Source of the DNA: Gibbula magus
Lineage: Eukaryota; Mollusca; Gastropoda; Trochida; Trochidae
Length of the DNA stretch: 64,000 bases
Direction: 5' to 3'
NCBI GenBank assembly: GCA_936450465.1
Contig: OW388291.1
Coordinates: 32,526,656 to 32,590,655 of the forward strand
Below, one piece after another: positions 42,386-54,642 of the stretch. The translations under genes were made by a program, and so were the position numbers. Each line of letters begins with the position of its first letter. Within the stretch, counting starts at the first letter, position 1. The notes under the pieces were generated by a model. That model worked only from the letters and a program-made list of their open reading frames with translations, was not told the DNA's origin and made no database searches.

Positions 42386-42883
42386 TTAAAGGTACATCCA
42401 TTGTGTTGTTGGTGGTCACATATTGCAAACGCTATAAATGGTATTACTTTATCGAGAAGTACCGACTGTTACCGAAAACTACCATTTTGATGATAGTAGA
42501 CTTAGCATATTGACGATATGAAGGTAAAAGTAATGATTTCTGATCGAAAACCGGACAATGCACAGCGTGTGGCGCGCGTCAATGAGTCAAATGTAATTTT
42601 GGAATATTATTTATAACAGACAAAAAGACAAATTTGAGTTGATAATGTTTAATAGGTCCGATAACCACTGTGCATGCACATGGGGCGTGCAGTTTCGGTT
42701 TCTGCACATGTATAATTATGTTACTCAATTTTAATTGGAAACTAATATTTATGATATATTTGGCGATTGGGGATAAATATGCAAGCTGAGTGAATTTATT
42801 TGTATTGTAGACAGCACATGTGGTGAATTGGAACGTATTAAAGCCAAATAATTTTTTATGAAACACAATGGATGTACCTTTAA
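42386..42883. mobile_element. TTAA-bounded inverted-repeat element 1
   Basis: TTAA then AGGTACATCCATTGTGTT at the left (42386-42407) and AACACAATGGATGTACCT then TTAA at the right (42862-42883); the 18-bp inverted ends match exactly. TTAA at each side is the target used by piggyBac-type transposases. No transposase frame is present. It contains the word shared with 8985-9025. Confidence 0.75.
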
Positions 42884-43738
42884 AGAGCCATCAAGGATGT
42901 TAGTGTTTGAAATATAATAAAACAATTGGAAAATAAACTTATAACGTCAATCGCCAGAGAAATAGTTTATCTACAACATGACATGTGATAAATAATTTTA
43001 ATATCACGACAATGTAATGAAAGTTGGTATCAAAGAGAAGTACCACGTACTTCAAGTAGCGCGCTAAGGGTATCTGACGTCATATAAACAGAATCCCTTT
43101 TATTGCGTAAAACGCACTACACAACAGCCAACGGTTCCGAAGCGTGAAGGCTCGTCTCTAGCGCAAGTCGCCATAACAACCCATGTGCTGCACGCGCTGC
43201 ACGTGCTTCTCTTGCAAGTTACCCTTGTCATTACTGAATGTGACGATTGCTTTATAAACAATGTTTCTAAATATCCTGAGAATATACAAATTATGGCCTG
43301 TTTAATGTACTTCTTATTGAGATAAGACCAGCAAATTATGACAATTTGTTACTCTCATTAATTATAAATTTCAAGCAAAATACCTAGTTGGGTAAAACAA
43401 TTATTCCAATTTCTGTAGCAAATACATAATTAAATGAAATGGTAAATAAATAACCGCCAAAATTATATATTTCAATATCTTTCATTGCTCATAAACTGTG
43501 TCATTCTTTCGTGTTTTTGTATACAGTATGTGAGTTAGACCACAATGCTTTGCGCTTGAAAATAATAGACTGGATCTATATTTAGACTGGAAAACATGTA
43601 CACCTTTACTAATTAGTGCAATTTTTCGACTTATTTTGGGTCGTACAAATTTGGAAAAAATTAAATGAATATATTTCACGGAGATAGATTTTTGGCAATT
43701 TTCCTATATGTTCATCAACATCCTTGATGGCTCTTTAA
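42880..43738. mobile_element. TTAA-bounded inverted-repeat element 2
   Basis: Begins at the same TTAA (42880-42883) that ends element 1, then AGAGCCATCAAGGATGTT; ends AACATCCTTGATGGCTCT and TTAA (43735-43738). The inverted ends are exact over 18 bp and share 11 of 18 positions with those of element 1. The interior has a GC-richer segment at 43065-43215 with a TGACGTCA palindrome at about 43076 and CTGCACG repeats. No transposase is recognised. Confidence 0.75.
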
Positions 43739-46600
43739 GTGATGTAGTAATTAGTATTGCATGATGCGACAGTAAAATATTCTACTTCAATCATGATGAC
43801 ACAGTTCTAGTTCCATTTCATACAATGTGTATCATACGGCATGTAGAGTGTATATAGCGTTCAGCCTGACACGTTTTAGTTGATAGGGGTCTCCTTTTAC
43901 AAAGCGAACTTTACTAAGGCTAACCTTACACCCATCCCTATTGCACTGATGTAACCTTATAGTGACTTACTATTACATGGGTACTTTATGTCAGCAGGAA
44001 CTTGGCCCATATTTTCGATAGCCGTAAGTCAATGTTCATGTATGGCACTTATGACTATCTTAGCGCTAAGAGAGCTTCGAAAATATGGGTCAGCCAAGCA
44101 TCGTGTATTTGCTATCAGTCAATGGTATGGGCTGACCAACCATGCAACCATGACGCAATCGGTCGGAGAGGATCTTTTGTTATATGGTTAGTTCTATGCT
44201 TTATACATGTAATCTCCATTCTTTGTGATATACATGTAAAGATCCAGTCCTCAGAACAAGACTCGTCTGTATCTGTTTCAATACCAGAAGTTTTGTACCA
44301 CTGAACATGTGATAAAGACCACAAAATAAAGTCAGACCGTATCATGATTTCTCAAATCTTGAAAAAATACGATTTTATGAATGGAATAATGTAAAAAGAT
44401 TTTTTTCACGACGTGGAAGCCTTCATGTAATTTGATTATATTTTTTACTGGAGATAAAGAACGGTTGTTATTTGAAAGTTTAAATGAAGGTGTAATTTTC
44501 TTCACCGCTTAATATCGTTCCATGATGAAGATTTAATTATCTAAAATATCCCAGATCCATGAACTTCCGATCACAAAGTTGAATGTCAATGTTCTCAAGC
44601 AACATGTTAAAAATTCCAAATTCAAAACAATAACAAAGAATAATTTTTCATATGTATTCATTTATTCATTCTATTCATAATATAATCAATATACATACAT
44701 AATCTCACAAACAATATCTTACATTAGAAATTCAACAAAAGGGGAAGGTATCACAAATCAAGTAATCAATGACCGAATGCCGCCACATTTTACTTTGAGA
44801 TTAAAGAAGGACGTTAGGAAACCAATCAGTCTTTATTAAAACGAAATAATTCTATTTTCACAAAATAACGAACTTTCGCCTGTTGATAACGATTTTACCC
44901 TTCTGGTGTCAGTATCGTTTAGGAATCTAATATATCGACACGCACACCACAACGATGTGGACACATTCTATTGTCAATTTCACGGTATCGTTGTCAGTTT
45001 CAGTCAGAAGGCGGAGTGTCGGGCCGGAGACTTCAATCCTGACGTGTCAATCTCGAACTCTCTAATTACAGCATCAAGGGCCGTGGTCGATAGTTTAGAC
45101 TTGGTCGACTGTCACGCATAGAGCGAGAACCAACTCTCGGACTAAACTGGCCTCTGGGTAACATGACTGCCGGAAGTAAGGCTTATCATAAGCATAATAA
45201 GTTACTATTATGACTTCTGAAATAGGTGTCGTTTCGAAAAAAAAACGGTAAAGAAATAAGCAAATTTCGAAAAAGTGACCCTTCTATTATTTCATCCAAA
45301 ATGTAAAACTTTATACTTTACCTATATAATTGGTCACATTGTAACTATTTTTTAAAGAGCCGTTAGTCAGAAACGAGTGCAGTAATCAAGATGATCTTCT
45401 ATTGACTTTTTAACATGTACGAAAGGGAAACCAGTATTATCATAACCATATAATCTATTTATTCGATTGTTACAGAGATGACAGGCGGTTGTTGGGAATG
45501 TCACTGGTTATGATAATGCATATTTCTAGAGGGTGCCAATTTGCCGATCTAGCTTCTTTCAGTCGGATTCATTATGAACTGAAAACATCAATAAGACAAT
45601 GATGATAATTTACTAATCCGATTGTTGTGTTGGTATTGATCGTTGAATGAATTCCATTTTCAGAGAAGTTAACAACTTGCAGAAACGCCTTTTGGGTTTG
45701 TATTTGGTTAAATCGACAATACCAAGAATCAATCATGTTATTATTACTTCTGTTAATATAACCAATTAATAATAGATGGTAAGATAAAATCTGGACAAAT
45801 GTTATATTAAATGAATGATAAACATTCAGAACGATGGACAGCTTGCATGAATCTTAAATATTAATCGGCAAAGATCAGGTCATTTGAGGGAGAACATTAT
45901 GACGTTATATCATATTTAATTTACTACAACCAATAAATCATATTCTTATTGTTTAACATTTTGCAACAATCAGCCTGTCAAATGCGCTCTGATCGCTGTT
46001 AACGTTTACTAGTATGTTGCGACCAATCGTAACCGATGTTGAGTTACGATAAATCGTAAACGATGTTTAGTTACGATCAAATTCACCAATCTTCAGCAAC
46101 GACCATTCGTAACCGATGTTAATGGCCGTAGATTTTCGAAGCTCTCTTAACAAATGGTACTTACGGCTATCTTTGCACTTAGAAAGCTTCGAAAATCTTT
46201 TTTAAAAAGCCATGCAATATCGACAAATACATACTTGTTCCAAGGTTTCTTGTAACTTGATATATACATGCAAATCAACTATTTACTTTTCACTAACGAA
46301 ATCTCAACACATGATTCAACTGTGAACATGTCAATAAATCCTTTTAAACTACATTTTTCTGCGTTCACGTGATATTACATAATAATGGAAACGATATCTT
46401 TGGATCTAACACAACACAACCTAATAATTACAAAGCGATTTTGTTACACTTATTCTGATTGGTCGAAAGCTCTAAAAAAAATACTTCCAACAATTTCTAT
46501 GTCATATGGAATCAATAACTAGGATTTTCGAAGCTCTCTTAAAGTGATTGTAGCAAGCTGGCACTCAAATGTGTTTATTCCTAAATGTTGCAAACATCAT
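43739..46600. repeat. Intergenic DNA with foldback repeats of one family
   Basis: 44010-44105: CCCATATTTTCGATAGCCGTAAGT pairs with the ACTTATGACTATCTTAGCGC and GAGCTTCGAAAATATGGG side, a palindromic element. 46125-46205 is a second, rearranged copy (GATTTTCGAAGCTCTCTTAA, ACTTACGGCTATCTTTGCAC, AAGCTTCGAAAATC), and 46522-46545 holds a single arm. 46015-46115 has four diverged units of about 30 bp around CGTAACCGATGTT. The frame at 44906-45121 has no recognised domain. Confidence 0.6.
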
Positions 46601-49600
46601 CATATGAATTGCTATAGTAGTAAAATATCGGAGATATATTTTTTCATAATGACTAGAGTTAAAATAGTTAATGGCCAGAGAAATATAGGTACAATCGATG
46701 TATATCGAGGAACACTTATATTGATACGAAGAAATTCGGACCTTGGCCCACTTGAAAATCTGTATTTTTCTGTCGCTGAATTTCTGGACAATCAGAAATG
46801 ATGGCACGAAAGAGGACCAAAGCGTATTTGTATATGACAATAACAAGTGATGTTGATCGTTTCTCATGTTCAATGTATCTACATTGGTTTTTACTTTCAT
46901 GTTATCTTGCTAATATTAAATTCATCACACGATGATTAATAATATATCATGCAACAGGAAATTACTTTTCCGATGACCTTTCGTGGTTGCCAATCATTGG
47001 CGAAACAACCAACCTCGTGGGAAGTTACAGGGTCGCCCAGTAACGCCTATTTCTTTACAGCAAAGTTGCTTCGATAATTAAACCGTATGTAAGGTAAGTT
47101 ATCAGCTGACTCTGTAATAACGGACTTGTCCTGTAATTGGAGAAATTATTGCAGATCTTAAGCACATAAACACACATCATTGTTAAACTGACAAATAGTT
47201 CTGACATGCTACATAGACCTTCATTGGAGTGATGTTCGTTATATTCTTCAAATGAAACTGAATGGTCACAAGCTGTTATAATATTAAGAAGACAGATAGT
47301 GATCATAACAATATATAAAATAAATCTGAACAGTTACCAGCTTCGCCAATGGTTAAATTTTGAAAATAAATAAATAATAAAACTTCTACCAACACTTTCC
47401 AAAAGTATCCAGATTATAGGCTGTCAGACGGGCAGTATTTTAAACACTGCTCATGGATACATTTAGTTGTCATTGGCAACTACTAGTTTCTAAAATCGTT
47501 ATTATATTGAAAACTCATGTATGAACAATAATTAGAGAGAAAAAATAACTATGTTATCAAAATCTACTTTGATATGCTTCTGTGACGTAATTGGTATTTT
47601 TTCCCATGTCAAGCTGCATACGAGGTTTCAGCTTAATGTTCATTGTACTGTAATGACAATGGTTAAGTTTGATTAGGAAGTTGATCAGATAGTTTGGTAT
47701 TGTATGTAGGGAATAATTCGTAGAACAACAGCAACACATTTATCATTTCATAGGATAATAATTAATATAATAATAATAATTTGTCACATAATTAATAACG
47801 AAGTATTAAAAACATTATTTTACACAAAAACTGCATGTTATTTGCAGTGAACAAAATATGCATCATATGCATTGGAATAACAAATAACGATGTTGTAAAA
47901 CATAACGAACGAACCATAAATTATGCCATTAACAAACATAGCTACTGTGTTTTAAAACACGATAAACACAATGACGTTGCTAATTACAATTATACCACGC
48001 TACAAACAAAGTCTATTTCACGATCAATTGATGTGTATCAAACTTTAATATCGACAACAAATTAACTTCGTGGCAGCTTGTGATGTGATAACACATGAAC
48101 GATCTCAGTGTGCAACTAGAGCCTTAACAACTACATATAGTTGCATACAACTAATTGTAAGGTGAGAACGGACCTTATAGGGGCAGAACACCCATGCTAT
48201 TTGTGTTTGAAATGAATTTAGAGAGGATATTTCTGTTTGTGCAGAAGGTGATAAATACTTGTTAAAGTGACATTTATCAACCCAAACTTTGTTCCATAGG
48301 AGATATCGCTTGTGTGAGATCAAGAGATATATAATAGGAGATATCGTTTTGACAGTAAATTTTGCACAATGCGCTGTCACCTTAACCACATGACATCACA
48401 ATGCGTTTGCGGAACCGTACTGAACTAGAGTGCTATGATGTCAAAAACCTGATGACATCAAATTGTCATGATGTCATATACATGATGACGTCACATGGGC
48501 TATGACATGACCGCACTGGATGTTTATTGACAATGTTGTGGTCATAGATGGACATTTTTCAAAAACATAATGAATAATGGTGTTCCATGATAAAGAAAAT
48601 CTCACCTAGTGTCTTCAGATAGCACAAATATCAATACTGGATCATAAAAGTAATATTCCCTCAGCAAGCCTTTGGAACTTTTATCAACTCGTGTTGATAT
48701 ATTTGCTTAACTACACAAACGGGAGTATTCCATGAGTTTAATTTGCACAAACACTTTATGCATAGTCTAGCAAAACCTGAATAGAATTGAACAGCTGTCC
48801 TGCCACAACCACTGTAGTAGATACATCGTATACATAAAGTTTGAATGCTTCCTCTCAAACGGATATTTTGTTTTAAAATTTTTTTTTTTCAATTCATCAG
48901 ACGGTATGGATATTTCAATTCATCGGGAAATGATAACTGAAGAATGTAACACGGACGCCATAACCTCTGAATGATACTAATAACTTAAAGGTAAAATAAC
49001 TACTGTACAATTATGAACAGTTAATGTCTTATCTCAAGTTGCGCGTTATAGTAAGATTGTAATCGTGTCTTGATAAATACAAATCTGTTCGACATCAAAT
49101 ATGTAATGCTTTACAACTAGATTGGAAATGATTGTACATATGCAAATGAAATATGTATGTATATGTGCCTGTCAGCGAACAAACATTGATAATGAAGATA
49201 TACATGTTTTTTTAAAATATTTATTGCGGGTATTCACACTGAAGGCATGGCCAAGGAGTTCATCACATATCTACCGTGGTTTGACCAAAGCTGCCATGTA
49301 CAGTGCTAGATGATCACCTCCAACACGTCTCTAACCAGGTACCCACTTATACTGCTTGGTGAACGAAACTAATTAAAAATTTAAATTCGTACCGAATCTG
49401 ACAACAAAAGTCTCTCAACGCGTTTATCGGTGTTGGGCATGAATATGTTACCCATCCAAGGGAAACCGCCACCATTCTCGCTGAACGTCACTGATGGTGG
49501 TTAACTGGGCTATGTCCTAAACCAGGTGCCACTAAATGCCTTCATGCATCGCTTAACATTGTGTAGATGCCTAATATATATGCTATATATTTGGCAGTTG

Positions 49601-50100
49601 GGCAAACCCACTTTCGCACATTGCATGAACTGAAGGCTTGAACACTTGGCGTTGATTCCAGAAAGAAGTTGAACAATATTAATATTTTCCAAAATGAACT
49701 ATAGATAACATATTTCATATATACCATTTCCATATCGCATTCTGTTCTGTGATAACATTCTGGATAAAAGATGATAGATAATAATAACGAGTATCAACTA
49801 TACCACAACATTACCTTGATACAGATTTCAAACAATATTTCTATACATATATGTAGAACTTTCACAGCCATTTCTTTGATAACAGTTAAATAACGGAGAA
49901 AAGGGCAGTAACAACGAACACATCTCTATGAAGATGTTAGTATATTCGTTTTCAATTAATGTCATTTTGACAAAGTGTCACATCAACAGATTTCTAACAA
50001 GATTTGATTTCTGTAAACGAACTAGCATAGTTAGAGACATTATAATTCGGAATATTTCTTCTTTATTGTGTATCACATTTTCAGTTTTGCAAAATTATGC
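46601..50100. other. AT-rich intergenic DNA
   Basis: No supported gene. At 48435-48500 several overlapping ATGATGTCA / TGACATCA / ATGACGTCAC words form a small palindromic cluster. Other open frames are short and AT-driven. Confidence 0.4.
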
Positions 50101-50104
50101 ATCT

Positions 50105-50510
50105 ACTGGATACGAACAGGTTCTGTAGATTCCTCTCCACAAGGTCTGAGAACACCCCGCATAGGTGAATGTTCCGAACCAGTTCAGCACAGCCAAAGCC
50201 CGCCAAAGCCCAGTCAAATAGCTCACCAATCACAACGTAATTTTTAAACGGTCACCGTTTTTAAAGCATTCGGAACAGACCAAAGGAGAGCTGTTTGGAG
50301 TTATCTGCCCCTAGCTTCTCGCACCGAAAGCATTTGTTGGGCGTCTTTTGATTGGCTACCTGAATTGCGCTCGAACACGCGAGTCTACGGGCTGTTATCA
50401 GACGGTTTGGCGTGGAACCTACGACTGATATGAGTTCGTATCCCGGTAGATGCACTATTTTACAAATTTTATTCCACGGAAAACCGTCGATTTTAATCAG
50501 ACTGTCACAT
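50105..50510 (+). repeat. Dispersed repeat family R, copy 2
   Basis: Homologous to 3120-3515 in reverse orientation along its whole length, with the same order of landmarks (TACGAACAGGTTCTGTAGAT to TTTTAATCAGACTG). It is separated from the first copy by about 47 kb. Confidence 0.7.
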
Positions 50511-51226
50511 TTTTTAATTACGCCTCTTTCCAAGACAATTTATGCGTTTTTCGATATTTTAGATTTCATCAACGTCACCCCGGCAGAAGAGGAAGCGTAT
50601 GTTCTAGGCTTACGTTTCATATGACGTCATCACCCATCTGCAGAAAGGTAGGTAACCTATAAACACTGTGATACACCATAAAGAACTTTTAATTTACATG
50701 TATACCACTTTCCCTTGATGTTCTGTTTCAGTTCAGATTATCCATGGTATTGTCAAAAGGGCTGTCAAAAGGGCACCAGAGGCAATTTAAACTAGCACTA
50801 CAAGTATACTTGATAATACACGGGTTTATGTTTCATCAAATAGGCCTCCAACAAATACTTAGGATAAAATATTACGTTAAAGTTGAAAAGAATATTATGA
50901 GACCAAATGAGGCAATGGCTGACTCCAATGAAACTGAAGACCGATAAATAGCCTTGTAATATTTATAAGATGGCCGATCTAGACGAATGAAACATAAACC
51001 TATAGACCCATCAAGGATACATCTACTGTGTCCAGTAATACGTTATATTACAATGGGTGAACTCCATCCTACATACTGCATACTATATGGGCTAAACGTT
51101 ATGAAATAACCTGCATATACCTTGGAGGCAAAGTTGCAGTGTACTAGAAACTGTAATATCTGCTCCAACAGCTCGTCTGAAAGGGTAAGCATATGAATTA
51201 TGTAAGATTTAAGCTATCCTGAACCG

Positions 51227-51402
51227 CAGGTGAAGTTTAGCGCAAATATTTTTCGCAACAGAGATGAACGACCAGTTTTCCCTATGTGAGCGCAAATATG
51301 TTGCGCAACAGTGAAGATCGACCAATTTTTCCTATGTGCGAACATAGGGGAAACTGGTCGTTCATCTCTGTTGAGCAACATATTTGCGCTAAACTTCACC
51401 TG
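51227..51402. repeat. Foldback element 3' of the LAMP gene
   Basis: Arms of 61 bp (51227-51287 and 51342-51402), starting CAGGTGAAGTTTAGCGC and pairing at about 57 of 61 positions, flank a 54-bp centre that is itself a diverged copy of part of the arm (GAGCGCAAATATGTTGCG, CGACCAATTTTTCCTATGTG). A direct repeat CCTGAACC lies just outside both ends (51218-51225, 51405-51412), suggesting an 8-bp target duplication of hAT type. It begins about 130 bp past the LAMP stop codon, so it may be transcribed as a hairpin in the 3' UTR. Confidence 0.75.
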
Positions 51403-51534
51403 TGCCTGAACCCAGGAGTACATTTGCTCACGACGTATTTCCTTTTTCAACATTAGTTGATACACATACCCAGAAATGCCTTGTTACTGAACGTAGGGCA
51501 AGGATAGGTTTGGTCTGAACATAGTGACTTTGCA

Positions 51535-51710
51535 TTAATCCATTGGTTTGTAGGATGACTGGTTCTGAAACTTGTTGACTTTGCGACTGATGGCGTAGCC
51601 AATGACGACAATGATGCAGATGGCTGCTAAACAGCAGGCGACGATGACGGGGACGATAAAGGCATCCTTCCTAGCTAGGACTATCTCTACATCTTCGTCA
51701 CATTCATTGG
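51535..51710 (-). CDS. LAMP-family protein, last exon (membrane segment and tail)
   Basis: Starts after TTTTGCAG, where two bases complete the split codon to Ala, and ends with TAA at 51535-51537. Encodes the end of the luminal domain (NECDED, its last Cys), a membrane helix (about 24 residues, AFIVPVIVACCLAAICIIVV..), a short basic cytosolic stretch (SRKVNKF) and the C-terminal YKPMD. YKPM is a Tyr-x-x-hydrophobic sorting signal close to the C-terminus, as in LAMP1/2, where it directs the protein to lysosomes through AP complexes. Confidence 0.88.
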
Positions 51711-52400
51711 CTGCAAAAGAGGTGACGAAATGTGTAAATTTGAAAATATAATTGATATTTTGCCTTACCTTCGTTTACCAAGAAGGTCAATCGTAAAACT
51801 GGACGGCATTCTTCAAAGCAACTTAAACCCTATCATCATTTTGTAGACCAATCTTGAAATATACACTGCTGATTATTATGGAAACGTTATTGTTATGAAA
51901 GACCATTTTTTTTAAAAGCTTTTAATTTACAACTAGAGAAACAGTAGCAAGTACTAACAACCCTTTAAATGAGTGGTAACATATTGGGTATAGGTTTGAA
52001 TTATTGTTCGCAGTCGCTGTTTTAATATCAATCAATGAAAATTAACATTAAAACTTTACTGACATAATCATTTTCATGCAAACGGAATATGGATATAAGT
52101 GTAAATTATTTTACAAAACACATTTTTCTAAACATAGTTGACCCTCTGGACACAGACTGCGTATGCCGACTACTAGAAGACACAGGTTTCGTCAATCATT
52201 TTGCTCTAAACAGCACATACACTTTTAATAGAAATTTTTTGGAATGATTTTTTATGATCAATTTACACAAGTGTATATACTGTTTATATCGTTTATATGG
52301 CTGGTTTATATTTTTTTATAGTGGAGAACTGTTAGATGTAATGTCAATTTCCCTCGGGTTAATAAACAATTATCTTATCTTATATGCATCGAAAACCTAC

Positions 52401-52580
52401 CTTTGGAAAACCGGTCCGACATCACCATGAAGGGTTGTAAATGAACGTGACGGAAAGACAAAATAGCGGCATTTTCTCTTGGACCGACTGTCAACCTTTC
52501 TTGGGAATCACAAAGAAAAGACAAACCAAGCGGACTCTTGAAGAGCTTCATGTTATCCTTCGTCAAAACCTCCTGTCCTC
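52401..52580 (-). CDS. LAMP-family protein, penultimate exon (luminal domain)
   Basis: 180 nt between CTATTTCAG and AAAG|GTAGGT, entering and leaving in phase 1. Encodes KLFKSPLGLSFLCDSQERLT and LSFRHVHLQPFMVMSDRFSK. The pattern 'S.....YC..........L.F....LQ.F' is the C-terminal half of the LAMP luminal domain; its Cys would pair with the Cys of NECDED in the next exon. Confidence 0.88.
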
Positions 52581-53905
52581 CTGAAATAGTTCAAGGTTAT
52601 TTAGTAATGTAGTCAGTCCTTACAATGCAACCATGCATAAAATGTTTTAATTAAGTGAATCATGAAGACATTATTGAAACAATACTATCTGCGTCACCTG
52701 TATACCGAGATAGTGAAAAAAGTTATTTTCATTAATCTAAAATGTATTGATTATATATTATTACTTGGATATCCATCAATTCAACAAATGACAATTAATT
52801 ATTGAAATGATCTACATTGTCCTATCTCGTCGAATCAAGATGTTTAGCACCCGTAAAACGGATCAATGACGTCATCGGTGTTGTTTTTCTGTTTATACGA
52901 ATGTGCATAATTATTTTCAAATCGTTAAACGAAAGTCACCAAAACAACAAATTAAGCAATTTGCTTCAAATAGACGGTATGCAAAGCGTGTGAAAGCAGG
53001 ATTCATAGCTTATATATACAGATGGATATCCAGTCGAATGTCGTTGTCCATTAAATATATGACATCTGTTCTTCGGATCGTCAATACTATCTGTAGTATT
53101 ACATCTTTAATGTCTACATAACGATGAACACTTTTAGGTACTTAATCTTACATCGCCGGGATAGTCTCAGTGATAATTAAGTGCATGGAATGTAACTGCG
53201 ATATAGACCTTTACCATTATATGTTAATTTCCAACTTAAATTGAATCAAACGCTTCTGGGTTTATACCGTGATCTTTAACAAAACCTCAACGCAATAAAG
53301 AAATTGAATGTCGATTAAAATGGGGGTTTATTTTATCTTCATATCTTCTAAAATGCCCCCAAAAGATGTCGCTTATGGTGTTTTAACAAACTTATCATTT
53401 TGAAAAGTGATATACTAAAATCGCAATATCATGAACTTTCAATATTTACTTTAATATGTTAATTAAGTTTTGTTAAAATATGATTACACTTGGCCACAAT
53501 AACAGTACACTGTGGATCATAAAATAAAATAGTTCAAACATTACAATATTGAAACATTTTTCTGCACTATACCGTAGATCATTGCATCGTATGCTTATAT
53601 AGATTTTACCATTGTATCGAGCAAAGTAGGGCAAACATAATTGAAAATTTGGTATGTTTCTTTTGTCCCTCAGTGTATACGCATAAGTATAACATATGAC
53701 AGGATAACTGCTTTAAAATATGAAAGTTATAAAAATGAAATCAAAACGAAATATTTTATATATAGCTAAGCAAGAGCGTATATTCAATATGGATATCAGT
53801 ATCTAGTAAGAGCATCCCTCCACGTGACATTAACATCAATAGTGCCCCCCTCATGCGAGAGTGACAGGGGTTATCGTCATAACGTAACGATTACTGCTTC
53901 AGTAC

Positions 53906-54011
53906 CTTTTATAGCCTCGGGGAATATAGAACTGTTGGACGTGTCGTAAAATAGGTTTACTTCGGACAACCACCAATCTCCAGTGACTAGGTCCTCCGAT
54001 ATAGATTCCAT
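53906..54011 (-). CDS. LAMP-family protein, internal exon
   Basis: 106 nt between TGCTGCAG and AAAG|GTACTG, entering in phase 0. Encodes residues with WWLSEVNLFYDTSNSSIFPE, matching the 'Y.L.E.NL.Y.T....F..A' segment of the LAMP domain. Contains one N-glycosylation sequon (NSS). Confidence 0.82.
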
Positions 54012-54642
54012 CTGCAGCAGAAAGAACAGTACTGAGAACTAGAGAGTGATATACTATCGTGTTGGGCGTGTGGTAAGGGCTATTGGTGTATATACACCAT
54101 GGCACTACGCAAGAGTGTACATTATCGTGTTGGGTGTGTGGTTAGAGCTTTGATAGGGACATTGGTGTTATGCGTTATAACACTAAGCAAGAACACTGTA
54201 CATTATCTTGTGGGGCGTGTGGTTAGGGTTTAATACGGACATTAATGTGTGTACATTATAATACTAAGCAAGAAATTTCACATTATCGTGTTGGGCGTAT
54301 GGTTAGAGCTTTAATATAGACATTGATGTTATACATTATAACACTAAGGAAGAATATTGTACATATCGTGTTGAGCGTGTGGTTAGAGCTTTAATATGGA
54401 CATTGGTGTTACACATTATAACAATAAGCGAGAAGATTGTACATTATCTTGTGGTGCGTGTGGTTAAAGCTTTAATGGCATATATTCGTATATGCACAAT
54501 AAACACTAAAGAATAAGATTTTACACCATCGTCTGGTTACAGCTTTAATAATGGACATCGATATAGTTATTTACATAATTATACAAAAACCAGGCGGCAG
54601 TATACAATGGAATGGTCATGTCGGGCTTTGATGAGATATTTT
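54012..54642. repeat. 80-bp minisatellite in the LAMP intron
   Basis: About six diverged units of roughly 80 bp between 54045 and 54530, each with TATCGTGTTGGGCGTGTGGT, a TTAGAGCTTTAATA segment, GGACATTGGTGTTA and ACACTAAGCAAGAA. The array stops just before the 21-bp array begins. Confidence 0.8.

Noticed and set aside
44906..45121. 71-codon frame as a retroelement or exon fragment
   Set aside because: No convincing motif in any frame; kept only as unresolved.
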